A DNA stretch of 43,424 nt from Beijerinckiaceae bacterium (GCA_026461505.1 JAPJMW010000203.1:1-43424), one strand, 5' to 3'. Positions 17,476 through 27,038 are shown, counted from the stretch's first letter. Notes: generated from the letters alone by a model not told the origin. Numbers and translations: made by a program.

Positions 17476-18657
17476 ATGAACAAAGCCAAAATCCTCCACC
17501 TTGTCATCGATCTTTCTGATTTTGGTGGCGCCGAAATGACGCTGCTGCGTTATTTGTCGCAAACCGAGGCCGCGGCCGATCATCATTCGGTATTAACGCT
17601 TAAAGCCATCAAGCCGGGCCCGTCGGTGGGCGCTGATATTATGGCACTTGGCATCCCCGTGCATTCGATCGGCATCAGCGGTGTAAAATCCATGCTGACC
17701 GCTTTGCCTCACCTCGTTCAAGAAATTAAAAAGCAACGTCCGGATGTTCTTTCCGCTTGGCTTTATTACCCGAGCCTATTGGCCGCCCTGCTCCGTCCCT
17801 TCTTGCCCAATAGGCCCCGCCTTGTATGGAATATTCGCAGCCTGCCTTTCGTCACCTTCAAACACAAACCGGCCCGCTGGATAGCGCAACGCGTGCTCGC
17901 TATCTTGTCGCATTTTCAATCGGTGCAGATCGTTTCAAATTCGGAAGCTTCGCGCCAAGCCCACGGTGCCATCGGCTTTCGTACGTCCCCGAAAACATGG
18001 GCCGTCATCCCCAACGCGGTCGATACCAAACGCTATGCCCCCAACCGCGCGGCACGTGCGGCAATCCGCGCTGAATTGGCTCTGAGCGATACAATAATCG
18101 TTATTGGTGCGGTCGGTCGCAATGTGCCTGAAAAGGGCTATCCCGATTTATTCACAGCCTTTGAAGCGTTGCGCGATGATCTTCCCGCGGCCCTTTCCGA
18201 AAAACTACATCTGATGATTGCTGGCCGAAACGTCACGCCCGATGATCCATCGATCAAGGAACTGTTAGCAAAAAGCCGTTTGCCTGCTGAGCGGCTTCAT
18301 CTGTTAGGACCCCGCCAAGATATTCCGGATGTTCTCAACGCCATGGATATGTTTGTCATGCCATCGCGTTCTGAATCCTTTCCGAATGTTCTCGCCGAAG
18401 CCATGGCCGTGGGCCTGCCCGCGATTGCAACCGATGTCGGAGATTGTCGCGTCGTTTTAAACGATGATCGCTTTATCGCAACGCCGGATCTGTTAGCGAG
18501 ACGAATGGCAACGATGCTCTCGCTATCATCACAAGAACGCGAATCCATAGGGCTGAACAATCGCACGCGCGTCGAAGAACTTTACACAGAATCTAAGATG
18601 ACAGCCGCTTTTGATGCTGTCTTTCAACCGGCAGCAGCCATGCCCAGTCTGAAATAA
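17476..18657 (+). CDS. Glycosyltransferase family 4 (GT-B)
   Basis: A 393-residue retaining glycosyltransferase. The N-terminal acceptor domain begins LHLVIDLSDFGGAEMTL, the usual glycine-rich GGAE opening. The donor half has GRNVPEKGYPDLFTAFEAL and the E-x7-E motif ESFPNVLAE in PSRSESFPNVLAEAMAVGLP. It probably adds one sugar to a lipid-linked repeat unit at the inner face of the membrane. Donor and acceptor are unknown. It runs alone on the plus strand, and its 3' end overlaps the converging DUF218 gene by 34 bp. Confidence 0.87.
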   Translation: MNKAKILHLVIDLSDFGGAEMTLLRYLSQTEAAADHHSVLTLKAIKPGPSVGADIMALGIPVHSIGISGVKSMLTALPHLVQEIKKQRPDVLSAWLYYPSLLAALLRPFLPNRPRLVWNIRSLPFVTFKHKPARWIAQRVLAILSHFQSVQIVSNSEASRQAHGAIGFRTSPKTWAVIPNAVDTKRYAPNRAARAAIRAELALSDTIIVIGAVGRNVPEKGYPDLFTAFEALRDDLPAALSEKLHLMIAGRNVTPDDPSIKELLAKSRLPAERLHLLGPRQDIPDVLNAMDMFVMPSRSESFPNVLAEAMAVGLPAIATDVGDCRVVLNDDRFIATPDLLARRMATMLSLSSQERESIGLNNRTRVEELYTESKMTAAFDAVFQPAAAMPSLK

Positions 18658-19259
18658 ATCTGCTTGACGAATTCAAGTACAAATTGCGCGGCAATGGCGG
18701 GATCTTTCCACCAATGCGCGGGCGCTACACAGCCCTGTTGGCATGTCACTTGAACGATTGATTGCGGCACAGCCGCTTGAAAAATCGCCTGCGCGCGGCG
18801 CGAATGATAATTGGTCGTCACGACAATAAAACTTGGCGCTTGATCACCAATTTTTTCCCGCAGGGCCTTGGCTTCATCCCGCGTTGTCAAACTGCCATGG
18901 CCGAAAAACACAAGCTTATCGGCAGGCACACCCAGATGTTCCAAAATCTGACGCTTGATCTCGGTGCGATCGGGAGCGTGATATCCAAGGGATTCAACAA
19001 TCTGTTCGATTTCATCGGGATGCGCAGGCTCGCCATTACTGATCCAGATATCATTCACGAGACCTTGATCTAGCAACTCTTTCGCCCGCAACAGCCGTGC
19101 ATTGTTGCCGTCTAAAACAACTGCATGATCAGCCTTTGTCAAAGGCCCATCAACCATCAAAATCCGTTCAAGATTGATACCGATCAGAAGCGCGGCAATC
19201 ACCATAAAGGCGCATAACGTTGCAAATATCCGCCAGAGGGTTGCGAGCATCATTCTCAT
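18624..19259 (-). CDS. DUF218 (YdcF/SanA/ElyC-like) membrane protein
   Basis: A 211-residue protein with one N-terminal membrane helix (about 8-28) and a DUF218 domain. The domain begins ADHAVVLDGNNARLLRAKELLDQG and later has VVTTNYHSRRAQAIF, the conserved Asn-Tyr-His-Ser-Arg-Arg region. DUF218 proteins are linked to envelope integrity and, for ElyC, to undecaprenyl lipid metabolism, but the reaction is not settled. It overlaps the aminotransferase gene upstream by 4 bp (ATGA), so it is the last gene of a long minus-strand operon. Its 3' end overlaps the converging glycosyltransferase. Confidence 0.82.
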   Translation of the reverse strand: MRMMLATLWRIFATLCAFMVIAALLIGINLERILMVDGPLTKADHAVVLDGNNARLLRAKELLDQGLVNDIWISNGEPAHPDEIEQIVESLGYHAPDRTEIKRQILEHLGVPADKLVFFGHGSLTTRDEAKALREKIGDQAPSFIVVTTNYHSRRAQAIFQAAVPQSIVQVTCQQGCVAPAHWWKDPAIAAQFVLEFVKQIYFRLGMAAAG

Positions 19260-20398
19260 GCGTGCGCCTTCAAAGCCTTGGTGAAGCTCTCGATCACACG
19301 GTCTTGCGTGACATGGTCGAGATAGGGATGCATCGGCAAGCTCAGCACTTCCTGCGCCAAGCGCTCACTCACGGGCAAGCCATTCCCAGCCAGCGGAAAA
19401 TGACGATAGGCCGTTTGTAAATGAAGCTGCTTTGGATAATAGACCATGGTTGGAATGCCATCTTCTTTCATCGCCGAAATGATTGAGGCGCGCGCCGCAC
19501 CAGGCACCAGAACCGTATATTGCGCCCAAGCAGAAACCAATTCGGCAAGAATACGAGGGGTCGGCACCAAGCCCTTAAGATGCGCCGAATAGCGTTCCGC
19601 CACCTGATCACGGGCCACAACTTCATCACCTAAAATTTTCAATTTCTCAATCAGCACCGCAGCCTGCAACGTATCCAATCGGCCATTTAAACCGATGCGC
19701 ACATTGTCATATTTATCGCTTCCCTGCCCATGCACACGCAGTGAACGCAACACAGCCGCCATCTCGGGATCATCGGTAAAAATCGCACCGCCATCGCCAT
19801 AACAACCCAAGGGTTTGGATGGAAAAAAGCTTGTCGCGGTCACATGTCCAATCGTGCCGACTTTACGGCTCTTAAACGCGCCGCCAAAGCTTTGCGCAGC
19901 ATCGCTCATCAGCCACAACCCATGGCGCGCGATAATCGGCTCAATCGCATCATAATCAGCAGGCTGTCCAAACAGATCAACAGAGATCACGCATTGCGGC
20001 CGCAAGCCATCGGCCTTAGCTTTAACAATCGCTTGTTCTAGGCTCGCCGGATTCATGTTGAATGTATCAGGCAACACATCCACAAAAACAGGCGTCGCAC
20101 CAAGCCATGCTACAACTTCAGCGGTGGCAGCAAAGGTAAAGCTCGGGCAAAATACGGCATCCCCTGGACGGATATTTTTAGCCATCAAAGGCATCGCAAG
20201 AGCAACCGTTCCGTTAGAGACGGAAATACAATCCTTCGCTCCACAAAATGCCGCCAGATCAGCCTCAAGCGTTTTGACTTCGGGACCTAATATATATTGT
20301 CCGTGCTGTGCAACACGCAACAGGCCTGCATCAATCGCCGCACCAATCCGCGCCCGTTGCGCACCAAGGTCAATAAAGGGAATTGCAGCCTTAGCCAT
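19256..20398 (-). CDS. wbpE: WbpE/WlbC-like UDP-3-keto-hexuronate aminotransferase (DegT family)
   Basis: A 380-residue PLP enzyme of the DegT/DnrJ/EryC1/StrS family. The opening IPFIDLGAQRARIGAAIDAG, the HGQYILGPEV stretch at 32-41, and TSFFPSKPLGCYGDGGAIF with the PLP Lys at 195 resemble WbpE, which makes UDP-2-acetamido-3-amino-2,3-dideoxyglucuronate from its 3-keto precursor. The partner enzymes WbpB-like, WbpD-like and a UDP-HexNAc dehydrogenase lie 10-14 kb to the right, which supports the call. It overlaps the ABC transporter gene by 1 bp and the DUF218 gene by 4 bp. The specific substrate is inferred, not proven. Confidence 0.82.
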   Translation of the reverse strand: MAKAAIPFIDLGAQRARIGAAIDAGLLRVAQHGQYILGPEVKTLEADLAAFCGAKDCISVSNGTVALAMPLMAKNIRPGDAVFCPSFTFAATAEVVAWLGATPVFVDVLPDTFNMNPASLEQAIVKAKADGLRPQCVISVDLFGQPADYDAIEPIIARHGLWLMSDAAQSFGGAFKSRKVGTIGHVTATSFFPSKPLGCYGDGGAIFTDDPEMAAVLRSLRVHGQGSDKYDNVRIGLNGRLDTLQAAVLIEKLKILGDEVVARDQVAERYSAHLKGLVPTPRILAELVSAWAQYTVLVPGAARASIISAMKEDGIPTMVYYPKQLHLQTAYRHFPLAGNGLPVSERLAQEVLSLPMHPYLDHVTQDRVIESFTKALKAHA

Positions 20399-22137
20399 TA
20401 GATCACCTGTGTATCCTGTGGAGTGGCATGTGCAGTTGCCACTTTACCGTGTTGAACTTCAATCATCCGATCCGCCACCGCCACCAAAGCCGGACGATGC
20501 GTGATCGAAACAATGGTCATGCGCCCTTTAAGCTTTGCGATGGTTTCAACAACGGATGCTTCCGTTGCACCATCCAATGCGCTTGTGGCCTCGTCTAATA
20601 CCAGCAAACGAGGCTCGCCTAAAAGCGCCCGCGCAAGCGCAATACGCTGCCGCTCCCCGCCTGAAAGTCTGCTGCCTGAATCACCTACAATGGTCTTCAG
20701 CCCATCCGGCAAACGATACACAAAATCAGCGGAAGCTAAGCGCAAAGCTTTTTCAATCGCTTCGCTTGTTGTGTCCGGTCGTATCCAACGCAGATTATCT
20801 TCAATCGATGCATGAAACAGCATCGGGTCTTGACCAAGATAGCCAACGCCACGACGCCAATCGGCCACCGCAAGCGTATTGAGATTTTGACCATCAATCC
20901 GCACCATACCCGATTGAATGCGACGAAGCCCCAACATGCAATCCAGCAGAGTTGTCTTGCCCGCCCCTGTTGGACCTGTCAGTACAACAAATTCACCCGC
21001 CTTGATGGTCAGATCAATACCATCGAGAATCGTCCGCTCGCCAATCACAACATGAACATTTTCCAGCGCGATTGAAGCAGGGCCTGCACCAAGCCGCTCC
21101 GCGCCTTCAGCCGCCAATGAGCGTTCAGCACGGCCTTCGGCTTCGGTCGCCATCAGCGTCACAGCATCAAAAGCAGGCAATACAAGGCTGATCGATTGCT
21201 GGCATTGCCGCAAGCCTGTCACCTTCGGGAATAAGCGAATAAACATCGCTACAATTACGACAACGGTACCCACATCAACAGCGAGTAGGGTTGGGCCTGC
21301 AACGAGAAGCAGGATCACGACAAAGCCGCTGGCATATTCAAAAATCGCCCGCACGATTTGCACGTCGAACGCATTGGAAAAGGTGAGATCACGAAGCCGC
21401 ATCACGGTACGAGAAAGGCGGTCAACGGCGCGATCTTCAGTCGCCGTTGCTTTGACGAATTTAGCCCCCGCCACCAATTCACCGGCATCCGATTGAAGAT
21501 CGGCATTCACAACCGTCATCTCTTCGCCGACCACTAGCCCACGCCTAACAAGGCCAACAGAGACGATGAAGAGAAACGTGCCTGCACCAAACAACATCGC
21601 CACGACAACAGGTGCAATGACGAGCGCAACGGCAATTTGTACGCCGATGAATAATACCGAGGAGAGAATGAGATTGGCTTGATAAAACGCACCACCCAAG
21701 CGAACAGGTTCGGTGATCCCCGCCGAAATCAAATCACCTGCGCGACGCTCACGAAAAAATCCGAATTCCGAACCGAAATAACCGGCAAATAAACGTCTTT
21801 GCCAAGCCGCTACATATTCGGTTTGAAGCTTGGCTCCCAAATAGGCCTGCGCCAAAAAGACAATAACGCCAAACGCCATAAGACCAATCGCAAAAGCCGC
21901 TATGGCCGATGCTGTCACGGGGAATCCAAACCATGTCAAAGCCGTATTGATGGATTGGGTTACCCGATCATCACCCGCACCAGGCGTTCCACCTACCGCT
22001 TTTAGCAATGGTAAAAGTGCCGCAACGGCTGCGCCGTCAAGCAATGCATTTAAAAAGGTTAAAATCACCAATAAAGGCAATCTCCGTCCCGTAACCCGAT
22101 AAACGTCTCTGAACAGGCGGAGAAGCGAAGGCAACAT
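20398..22137 (-). CDS. ABC transporter, fused permease-ATPase (MsbA/PglK type)
   Basis: A 579-residue half-transporter that probably works as a homodimer. Residues 1-330 hold about six membrane helices and 355-579 the ATPase. The Walker A is GPTGAGKTT at about 388-396, the signature LSGGERQ at 491-497 and Walker B LLVLDE at 511-516. No Wzx flippase is present in the window, so the best guess is a PglK-like role flipping a lipid-linked oligosaccharide; peptide or lipid export is the alternative. The upstream glycosyltransferase stop overlaps the ATG as TGATG. A GTG one codon earlier (22140) has a GGAG at better spacing and is possible. Confidence 0.85.
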   Translation of the reverse strand: MLPSLLRLFRDVYRVTGRRLPLLVILTFLNALLDGAAVAALLPLLKAVGGTPGAGDDRVTQSINTALTWFGFPVTASAIAAFAIGLMAFGVIVFLAQAYLGAKLQTEYVAAWQRRLFAGYFGSEFGFFRERRAGDLISAGITEPVRLGGAFYQANLILSSVLFIGVQIAVALVIAPVVVAMLFGAGTFLFIVSVGLVRRGLVVGEEMTVVNADLQSDAGELVAGAKFVKATATEDRAVDRLSRTVMRLRDLTFSNAFDVQIVRAIFEYASGFVVILLLVAGPTLLAVDVGTVVVIVAMFIRLFPKVTGLRQCQQSISLVLPAFDAVTLMATEAEGRAERSLAAEGAERLGAGPASIALENVHVVIGERTILDGIDLTIKAGEFVVLTGPTGAGKTTLLDCMLGLRRIQSGMVRIDGQNLNTLAVADWRRGVGYLGQDPMLFHASIEDNLRWIRPDTTSEAIEKALRLASADFVYRLPDGLKTIVGDSGSRLSGGERQRIALARALLGEPRLLVLDEATSALDGATEASVVETIAKLKGRMTIVSITHRPALVAVADRMIEVQHGKVATAHATPQDTQVI

Positions 22138-23324
22138 CACGCAACACTCCGTTCGATGGAGGCACGCAACAGGTGCGATCCGTCAACCCATTGACTACCC
22201 GCAAACCGCTGCTCCGCGATGGCGTCAATAATCGCGGCAAGATGATCGGCACGCGCGGAAAGAGAATGAAGATCCATGACCAAATGCTGGCCAGCGCTTG
22301 CAATGTTCTGCGCGCGATCGGGATCTGCGATAAGTGAGTTGTGCACGTCCATTAATTCATTCGGCTCAGCTAGGATGCAATTCACGCCATCCACAAAACC
22401 GGCTTCGGCAAAGCCATGAAACGGACGGCATACCAGGACCGCACCTGCTGACGGAATTTCAAAAAATTTACGGATGGGCATCGCAAGGCCCGACCCACAG
22501 GTGAAGGAATAACGCGTTTGAGCAATGCGCGATCCAAAATCCGCATTGAGCAGCTTTTGCACCAATCGCTTTTCGCCGCGCATCAGCCGCGTCTTTTTCA
22601 AAACCGAAACAAGCTTGCGCAGCCTGCTATCGACAATGGGTGCAATACCATTCGCTACAAGATGGTCGCGCGCCACTTGGCGTGCATGATATTGTACGCC
22701 CATAACCGACCAAAAATCACGACGGCTTACCAAAGGCGAAACGGAAAATTCGGCATCCGATACAAAATGCGGCAAGGATGCAATCCGGCTCTTTTGACTA
22801 CGACAAAACTCGGCCCAGATATCGGTCGTAATCGATGCAAAACGCTCGAACCGAAGCTCCGGCATATCGGCTATAAAGGGACAGAACTCTTCGCCAAACC
22901 CGATAAAGAAATCAGCTGCCGCATCAATCTTGTCCCGCTCACGTGCGGTCCAATTATAAAAATCATTTTCCAGCAGCACAGCAATACGAGGCAAATTGAC
23001 GGCTGCAAACTGCTTGGCGATGATCGGTAAAAATAACAAATCTTCCGGTTGCCCATCATAGGCATAGGCTGCACGAACATTGGCAGCATAGCGCGATGGA
23101 TCAACACTATCGGAAAACAACACCAGAGTATTGGTCGCTATCGCATCAAAGGGCCCGTTTTTTTCGATGAATGCCGGAAGACCAATAGCCAGTACATCGG
23201 ATGACACATGGCCCGGCCCAAAAAAACGAACATCACATCCCTTCATCAAAGCAACCGGCAAAAGATTGCGCGTCGGGTTGATAAAACTCGCATTCACATC
23301 GACATAGAGGAGACGTTTCGACAT
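22137..23324 (-). CDS. CgeB-like glycosyltransferase
   Basis: A 395-residue predicted glycosyltransferase. The C-terminal half contains RKFFEIPSAGAVLVCRPFHG at about 283-302, then GFVDGVNCILAEPNEL. This is the pattern of the CgeB/YkvP donor-binding domain, where the nucleotide-sugar site lacks the usual GT4 E-x7-E. The N-terminal half resembles a GT-B acceptor domain but has no strong motif. Donor and acceptor are unknown. It overlaps the upstream glycosyltransferase gene by 1 bp and the downstream ABC transporter by 1 bp, a tight operon. Confidence 0.72.
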   Translation of the reverse strand: MSKRLLYVDVNASFINPTRNLLPVALMKGCDVRFFGPGHVSSDVLAIGLPAFIEKNGPFDAIATNTLVLFSDSVDPSRYAANVRAAYAYDGQPEDLLFLPIIAKQFAAVNLPRIAVLLENDFYNWTARERDKIDAAADFFIGFGEEFCPFIADMPELRFERFASITTDIWAEFCRSQKSRIASLPHFVSDAEFSVSPLVSRRDFWSVMGVQYHARQVARDHLVANGIAPIVDSRLRKLVSVLKKTRLMRGEKRLVQKLLNADFGSRIAQTRYSFTCGSGLAMPIRKFFEIPSAGAVLVCRPFHGFAEAGFVDGVNCILAEPNELMDVHNSLIADPDRAQNIASAGQHLVMDLHSLSARADHLAAIIDAIAEQRFAGSQWVDGSHLLRASIERSVA

Positions 23325-24580
23325 CAGGCCGTCTCCATCACGCGACGCGGTTGAGTGGCTCGCCGATTTCTATAACGCGGAAGATTAAACGCATCGATAA
23401 AGGGCCGAAGCAGCAGCGCCCGCATGGCCTCCACATTGTATTTTTCTTCCACCCGACTCTTCGCTGTTTGCGCGATGTGTTTTGCCTCTTCCGGATGCGC
23501 CAACCAGTGGCGTAAAATTTCGGCTGCCGCATCAACATCGCGATGGGGCACCAATACGCCGTTCTCGCCACTCGTAATCAGCGCGGCATGCGTCTCATGG
23601 TCATAGGCCACGGTTGCAATACCTGCCGCCAACGTCTCAAGCAATGCTGAACCCTGCATCGGCGCAATCGACAAATCACACGCCTTCAAAATCGACATAG
23701 CCTGTTTATGCGGAACAAGTCCGGTAATCACAACACGATCGGACAGTCCAAGTTCTTTGGCCCGCGATTCAATGATCGGCCGATCAAGGCCGTCGCCTAC
23801 AAAAATCAAACTTCCCGATAATCCACCTGCTACCGCTTTAGCAAAAATATCAAACGCATCAACGGCCAGTTTTTCCGGATGCAATCGTCCAAGCACTACA
23901 ATGCGCGGATAAGCCGCGGCCTTAACCGCATCAGGAGCATCAGCCGCATCGGCCCCTTCCACTTCGCGTAAATCCAAAGGCTGAATCCATGGCGAGATGC
24001 GTGCCTCATCCATTCCTTTGGAGATGTAATAAGGCGGCGAAAGCGAAGGCGCACCTGTATAGCGATCAAACAAACGATATGCGATACGATACCAATAAGG
24101 CAAAATCGTCTTTATCGACTTCGGAAAATATTGCTGAAACGGTAAGATATCTTCCCAATAGGCTTCCACCATACATATGGTCGGCAAAGCGCGTGTCAGC
24201 GGTGATAACAAAGCCATTGCCGCCGGAATATGTGGACCAATTGTTTGAACCACATCGGGTTTAAAGCGCGCAACACACTCATCCATAAAGGCACGCGCTT
24301 TGGCGATGTGTTTCAGACCATTGAGAACAAGCTTAAGTCCACGCTCCGAACGGTCAAACGCCAATTCACGATAGATCGTTGTTTCATCAATCCGGCGCTC
24401 TATATTTTCGCGGCCAAACGGCACCACATAGATCACTTCGTCAAACATACGGCCCAAATTGAATTGCAGCTCAAGCGAAACCGGATCATCGAAGCGAATC
24501 TTACCATCGCGGATCAATTCGTCGACCGTATTATAGCCGATCATCATCAAACGGCGGGGTTTTTCTTGCACCTCACTCAT
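23324..24580 (-). CDS. Glycosyltransferase family 4, divergent active site
   Basis: A 418-residue GT-B glycosyltransferase. The donor domain starts with RIVVLGRLHPEKLAVDAFDIF at about 228 and has GLVPHKQAMSILKACDLSIAPM, then GSALLETLAAGIATVAYD. The usual E-x7-E motif is modified: only the second Glu (in LLETLAAG) is visible, and the first position is not Glu. It still has the DGLDRPIIESRAKEL nucleotide-binding region, so it is probably active. The substrate is unknown. It is part of the minus-strand operon and overlaps both neighbours by 1-4 bp. Confidence 0.8.
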   Translation of the reverse strand: MSEVQEKPRRLMMIGYNTVDELIRDGKIRFDDPVSLELQFNLGRMFDEVIYVVPFGRENIERRIDETTIYRELAFDRSERGLKLVLNGLKHIAKARAFMDECVARFKPDVVQTIGPHIPAAMALLSPLTRALPTICMVEAYWEDILPFQQYFPKSIKTILPYWYRIAYRLFDRYTGAPSLSPPYYISKGMDEARISPWIQPLDLREVEGADAADAPDAVKAAAYPRIVVLGRLHPEKLAVDAFDIFAKAVAGGLSGSLIFVGDGLDRPIIESRAKELGLSDRVVITGLVPHKQAMSILKACDLSIAPMQGSALLETLAAGIATVAYDHETHAALITSGENGVLVPHRDVDAAAEILRHWLAHPEEAKHIAQTAKSRVEEKYNVEAMRALLLRPFIDAFNLPRYRNRRATQPRRVMETA

Positions 24581-25164
24581 CGTGGCGCATCCTTGCCATC
24601 ATAAACGAGGCGTGCATCCGCGCCCTCGCCTTCCACGCGGCCCAAACGCCGCGCTGGTGTGCCACCCATAACCGTACCATCAGGCACATCGCGATTGATC
24701 AAACTATTGGCCGCAATCACGCAGCGCGAGCCAATGCTCACACCAGCAATAATTACCACTTGCGCTCCAATATAGGTATTTGAGCCAATCGACACTGCGC
24801 CCTTGCGTGCCGCTTGCACACCACCTGATACGGCCCAAAGCACTGTGTCATGCGTGTAGATATGCACGCCTGTTGAGATTGAAACAAAATCGCCAATCGT
24901 CAACCCGCCACCCGAGCCATCAAGCATCGTAAACGGACCAATCCAACTATTGGCACCAACACTGACATCCCCCATTACAACCGAGGAATCATAGATGCTC
25001 GTCTTATCGCCAAAGCCTAATACTTTTGCGCGTTCCCAGCGGTCAAACTGCGCGTCAGCAAAAGGCAGGCTGCGGTTATAGGTCGAGCGTAGTTCTTCGT
25101 CGCGGCGGTTATGCAGCGCTTTGAGCAATTCACCGAGTTCGGAAACTTTATCGGTCATGCTCAT
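24577..25164 (-). CDS. Hexapeptide-repeat acyltransferase (LbetaH)
   Basis: A 195-residue left-handed beta-helix acyltransferase of the LacA/CysE/WbbJ superfamily. Hexapeptide repeats run from about residue 60 to 160, with SVGANSWIGPFTMLDG, SIGSNTYIGAQVVIIAGVSIG and CVIAANSLINRDVP. The acyl donor loop includes HIYTHD, a likely catalytic His region. It probably adds an acetyl or other acyl group to a sugar of the repeat unit. GGTPARRLGRVE closes the fold as in nodulation and O-antigen acetyltransferases. It overlaps both neighbours by 4 bp (ATGA). Donor and acceptor are unknown. Confidence 0.82.
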   Translation of the reverse strand: MSMTDKVSELGELLKALHNRRDEELRSTYNRSLPFADAQFDRWERAKVLGFGDKTSIYDSSVVMGDVSVGANSWIGPFTMLDGSGGGLTIGDFVSISTGVHIYTHDTVLWAVSGGVQAARKGAVSIGSNTYIGAQVVIIAGVSIGSRCVIAANSLINRDVPDGTVMGGTPARRLGRVEGEGADARLVYDGKDAPR

Positions 25165-27038
25165 CCCTCAAAGAGGTCCAGCCACACTTCAAGATACAAG
25201 AGCGACCAAATCAGCAAACGACGATTCTGACGGCCTTCGAGATGATCGAGAATAAGTGTTTGCGCCGTTGTGCGATCCAGATAATTCCAAAGCTTTGCAT
25301 TCGGGTTCATCAATGTCCGGCGGACATAGTCAATGCTCTCGCCACGGAACCAGCTTGCATCCGGTGCCGAGAAGCCCTGCTTCAACGCTTGCGTGACATC
25401 CTCGGGGATATATTTCGACATCGCCGAACGCAGGATCAACTTGCCATCATTGGTCTTGCCGAAATAGGTCGCGGTTTTCGAACCCGGCGTGTTCTCGTCA
25501 AGTTTTAGAACTTCGCCGAGATTGGCAAGCTTCATCGTAACAGGAACACGGCCTGCATAATCCACCAAATCATTATCCAAAAACGGCACGCGGCTCTCAA
25601 GCGATTGCGCCATTGAGAGCTTGTCTTCCACCACCAACAAGCCATGCATGAAGGTTTTGGCTTCAAAATAGAGCGAGTGGTTGATGTAATCTTGCGGCGT
25701 TTTTAGCTCCGCATCGTGATGCGAAAACACATTGCGGAAAATCGCACGCGGATCGGCGTTACGGCCTTCCGATCCTAAAGGTGAAATCAAATCCGAATAG
25801 GATTCCGAAGGCACCAAACGTTGCCAATTCTCGTAATAGCGGTCCACATAATCATCAAAATTTTGCGCACTCGCGGCACGGTAATAACGCCATGGATAGC
25901 CTGCAAAAAGCTCGTCACCGCCCGCACCCGACAGCACCACTTTGCCAAACCGGCTTGCGAGTTTTGCCGCGTAATAATTCGGATAGGATTGACCAACGCG
26001 CGGCTCTTCCAAATGCCAGACGAGTGAACGCATGCAGCGTTCCATATCGCCGGCTTTAAGCACCATTTCATAATGCTCAGTATTGAATTTATACGACATC
26101 CGCTCAGCGGCGCGGCGCTCATCAAACGCCATCTCAAGGCCTGAGGCGGATGACATATCAAAACCAACCGTAAACGTATGCAACATCGGCCGCTGCCGCG
26201 CTGCAATCGCGGTAATCGAGCCTGAATCCATGCCGCCCGAGAGATAAGAACCAATCGGCACATCGGAGATCAGCTGACGGCTTACCGCTTGCTGAAACAA
26301 CCGATCAACTTCTTGCTCGGCTTCCGCGCGATCGGTGATCGACGCATCTTCAACAAAGCGGAAATCCCAATAGCGCACAGGCTCGGGCAGACTTTTCATA
26401 CCCGCTTCAATCGTAATCGTCGATCCCGCAGGCAACATCTTCACGCCAGCAAACAGCGTGTTATCGGAGATGAAATTCTGGAACGTCATGTATTCGGCAA
26501 GATGCGTCGGGTCGAGCTTCGCCTTAAAGCCCGGAAACTTCATGAACGCTTTGATCTCGGAGCCGAACAACAATGTCTTGCCGTCATACCAATAATAAAG
26601 CGGCTTCACACCGAAGCGATCTCGCGCCAGCGTTAGGCGTTTATTGGCACGATCCCAAAGCGCAATGGAAAACATACCGTTGAATTTCGAAACGGCATCC
26701 AAGCCCCACTCGCGAAAGGCGGTGACCACCACTTCGCTATCGCCGCGCGAGCGGAAGGAATGGCCCTTCGCTTCCAAATCGATGCGTAGTTCCTGAAAAT
26801 TATAGACCTCACCATTATAAGTGAGCACGAGCTTACCATCGGCTGACGGCATTGGCTGATGCGCGGCATCGGACAAATCAATGATCGATAGCCGACGATG
26901 GCCAAGCGCAACGGGGCCATCCGTAAACTGGCCTTCGCCATCAGGGCCACGGTGATGAAGCGCATCCGTCATCGCCTTCAGCGTCACGGGTGACGCGGGC
27001 GTTCCGTCAAAATGATAGATGCCTGCTATGCCGCACAT
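25161..27038 (-). CDS. Asparagine-synthase-type glutamine amidotransferase 2
   Basis: A 625-residue enzyme like the amidotransferase at 14710, with Cys2 in MCGIAG, HHRGPDGEG at about 28-36, YNGEVYNF at 74-81 and the ATP loop SGGMDSG at 267-273. The two paralogues differ over much of their length, so they may act on different carboxyl sugars. It starts the tight six-gene unit that runs leftwards to the DUF218 gene. A palindromic repeat lies between it and the methyltransferase upstream. True asparagine synthetase activity cannot be excluded. Confidence 0.9.
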   Translation of the reverse strand: MCGIAGIYHFDGTPASPVTLKAMTDALHHRGPDGEGQFTDGPVALGHRRLSIIDLSDAAHQPMPSADGKLVLTYNGEVYNFQELRIDLEAKGHSFRSRGDSEVVVTAFREWGLDAVSKFNGMFSIALWDRANKRLTLARDRFGVKPLYYWYDGKTLLFGSEIKAFMKFPGFKAKLDPTHLAEYMTFQNFISDNTLFAGVKMLPAGSTITIEAGMKSLPEPVRYWDFRFVEDASITDRAEAEQEVDRLFQQAVSRQLISDVPIGSYLSGGMDSGSITAIAARQRPMLHTFTVGFDMSSASGLEMAFDERRAAERMSYKFNTEHYEMVLKAGDMERCMRSLVWHLEEPRVGQSYPNYYAAKLASRFGKVVLSGAGGDELFAGYPWRYYRAASAQNFDDYVDRYYENWQRLVPSESYSDLISPLGSEGRNADPRAIFRNVFSHHDAELKTPQDYINHSLYFEAKTFMHGLLVVEDKLSMAQSLESRVPFLDNDLVDYAGRVPVTMKLANLGEVLKLDENTPGSKTATYFGKTNDGKLILRSAMSKYIPEDVTQALKQGFSAPDASWFRGESIDYVRRTLMNPNAKLWNYLDRTTAQTLILDHLEGRQNRRLLIWSLLYLEVWLDLFEG

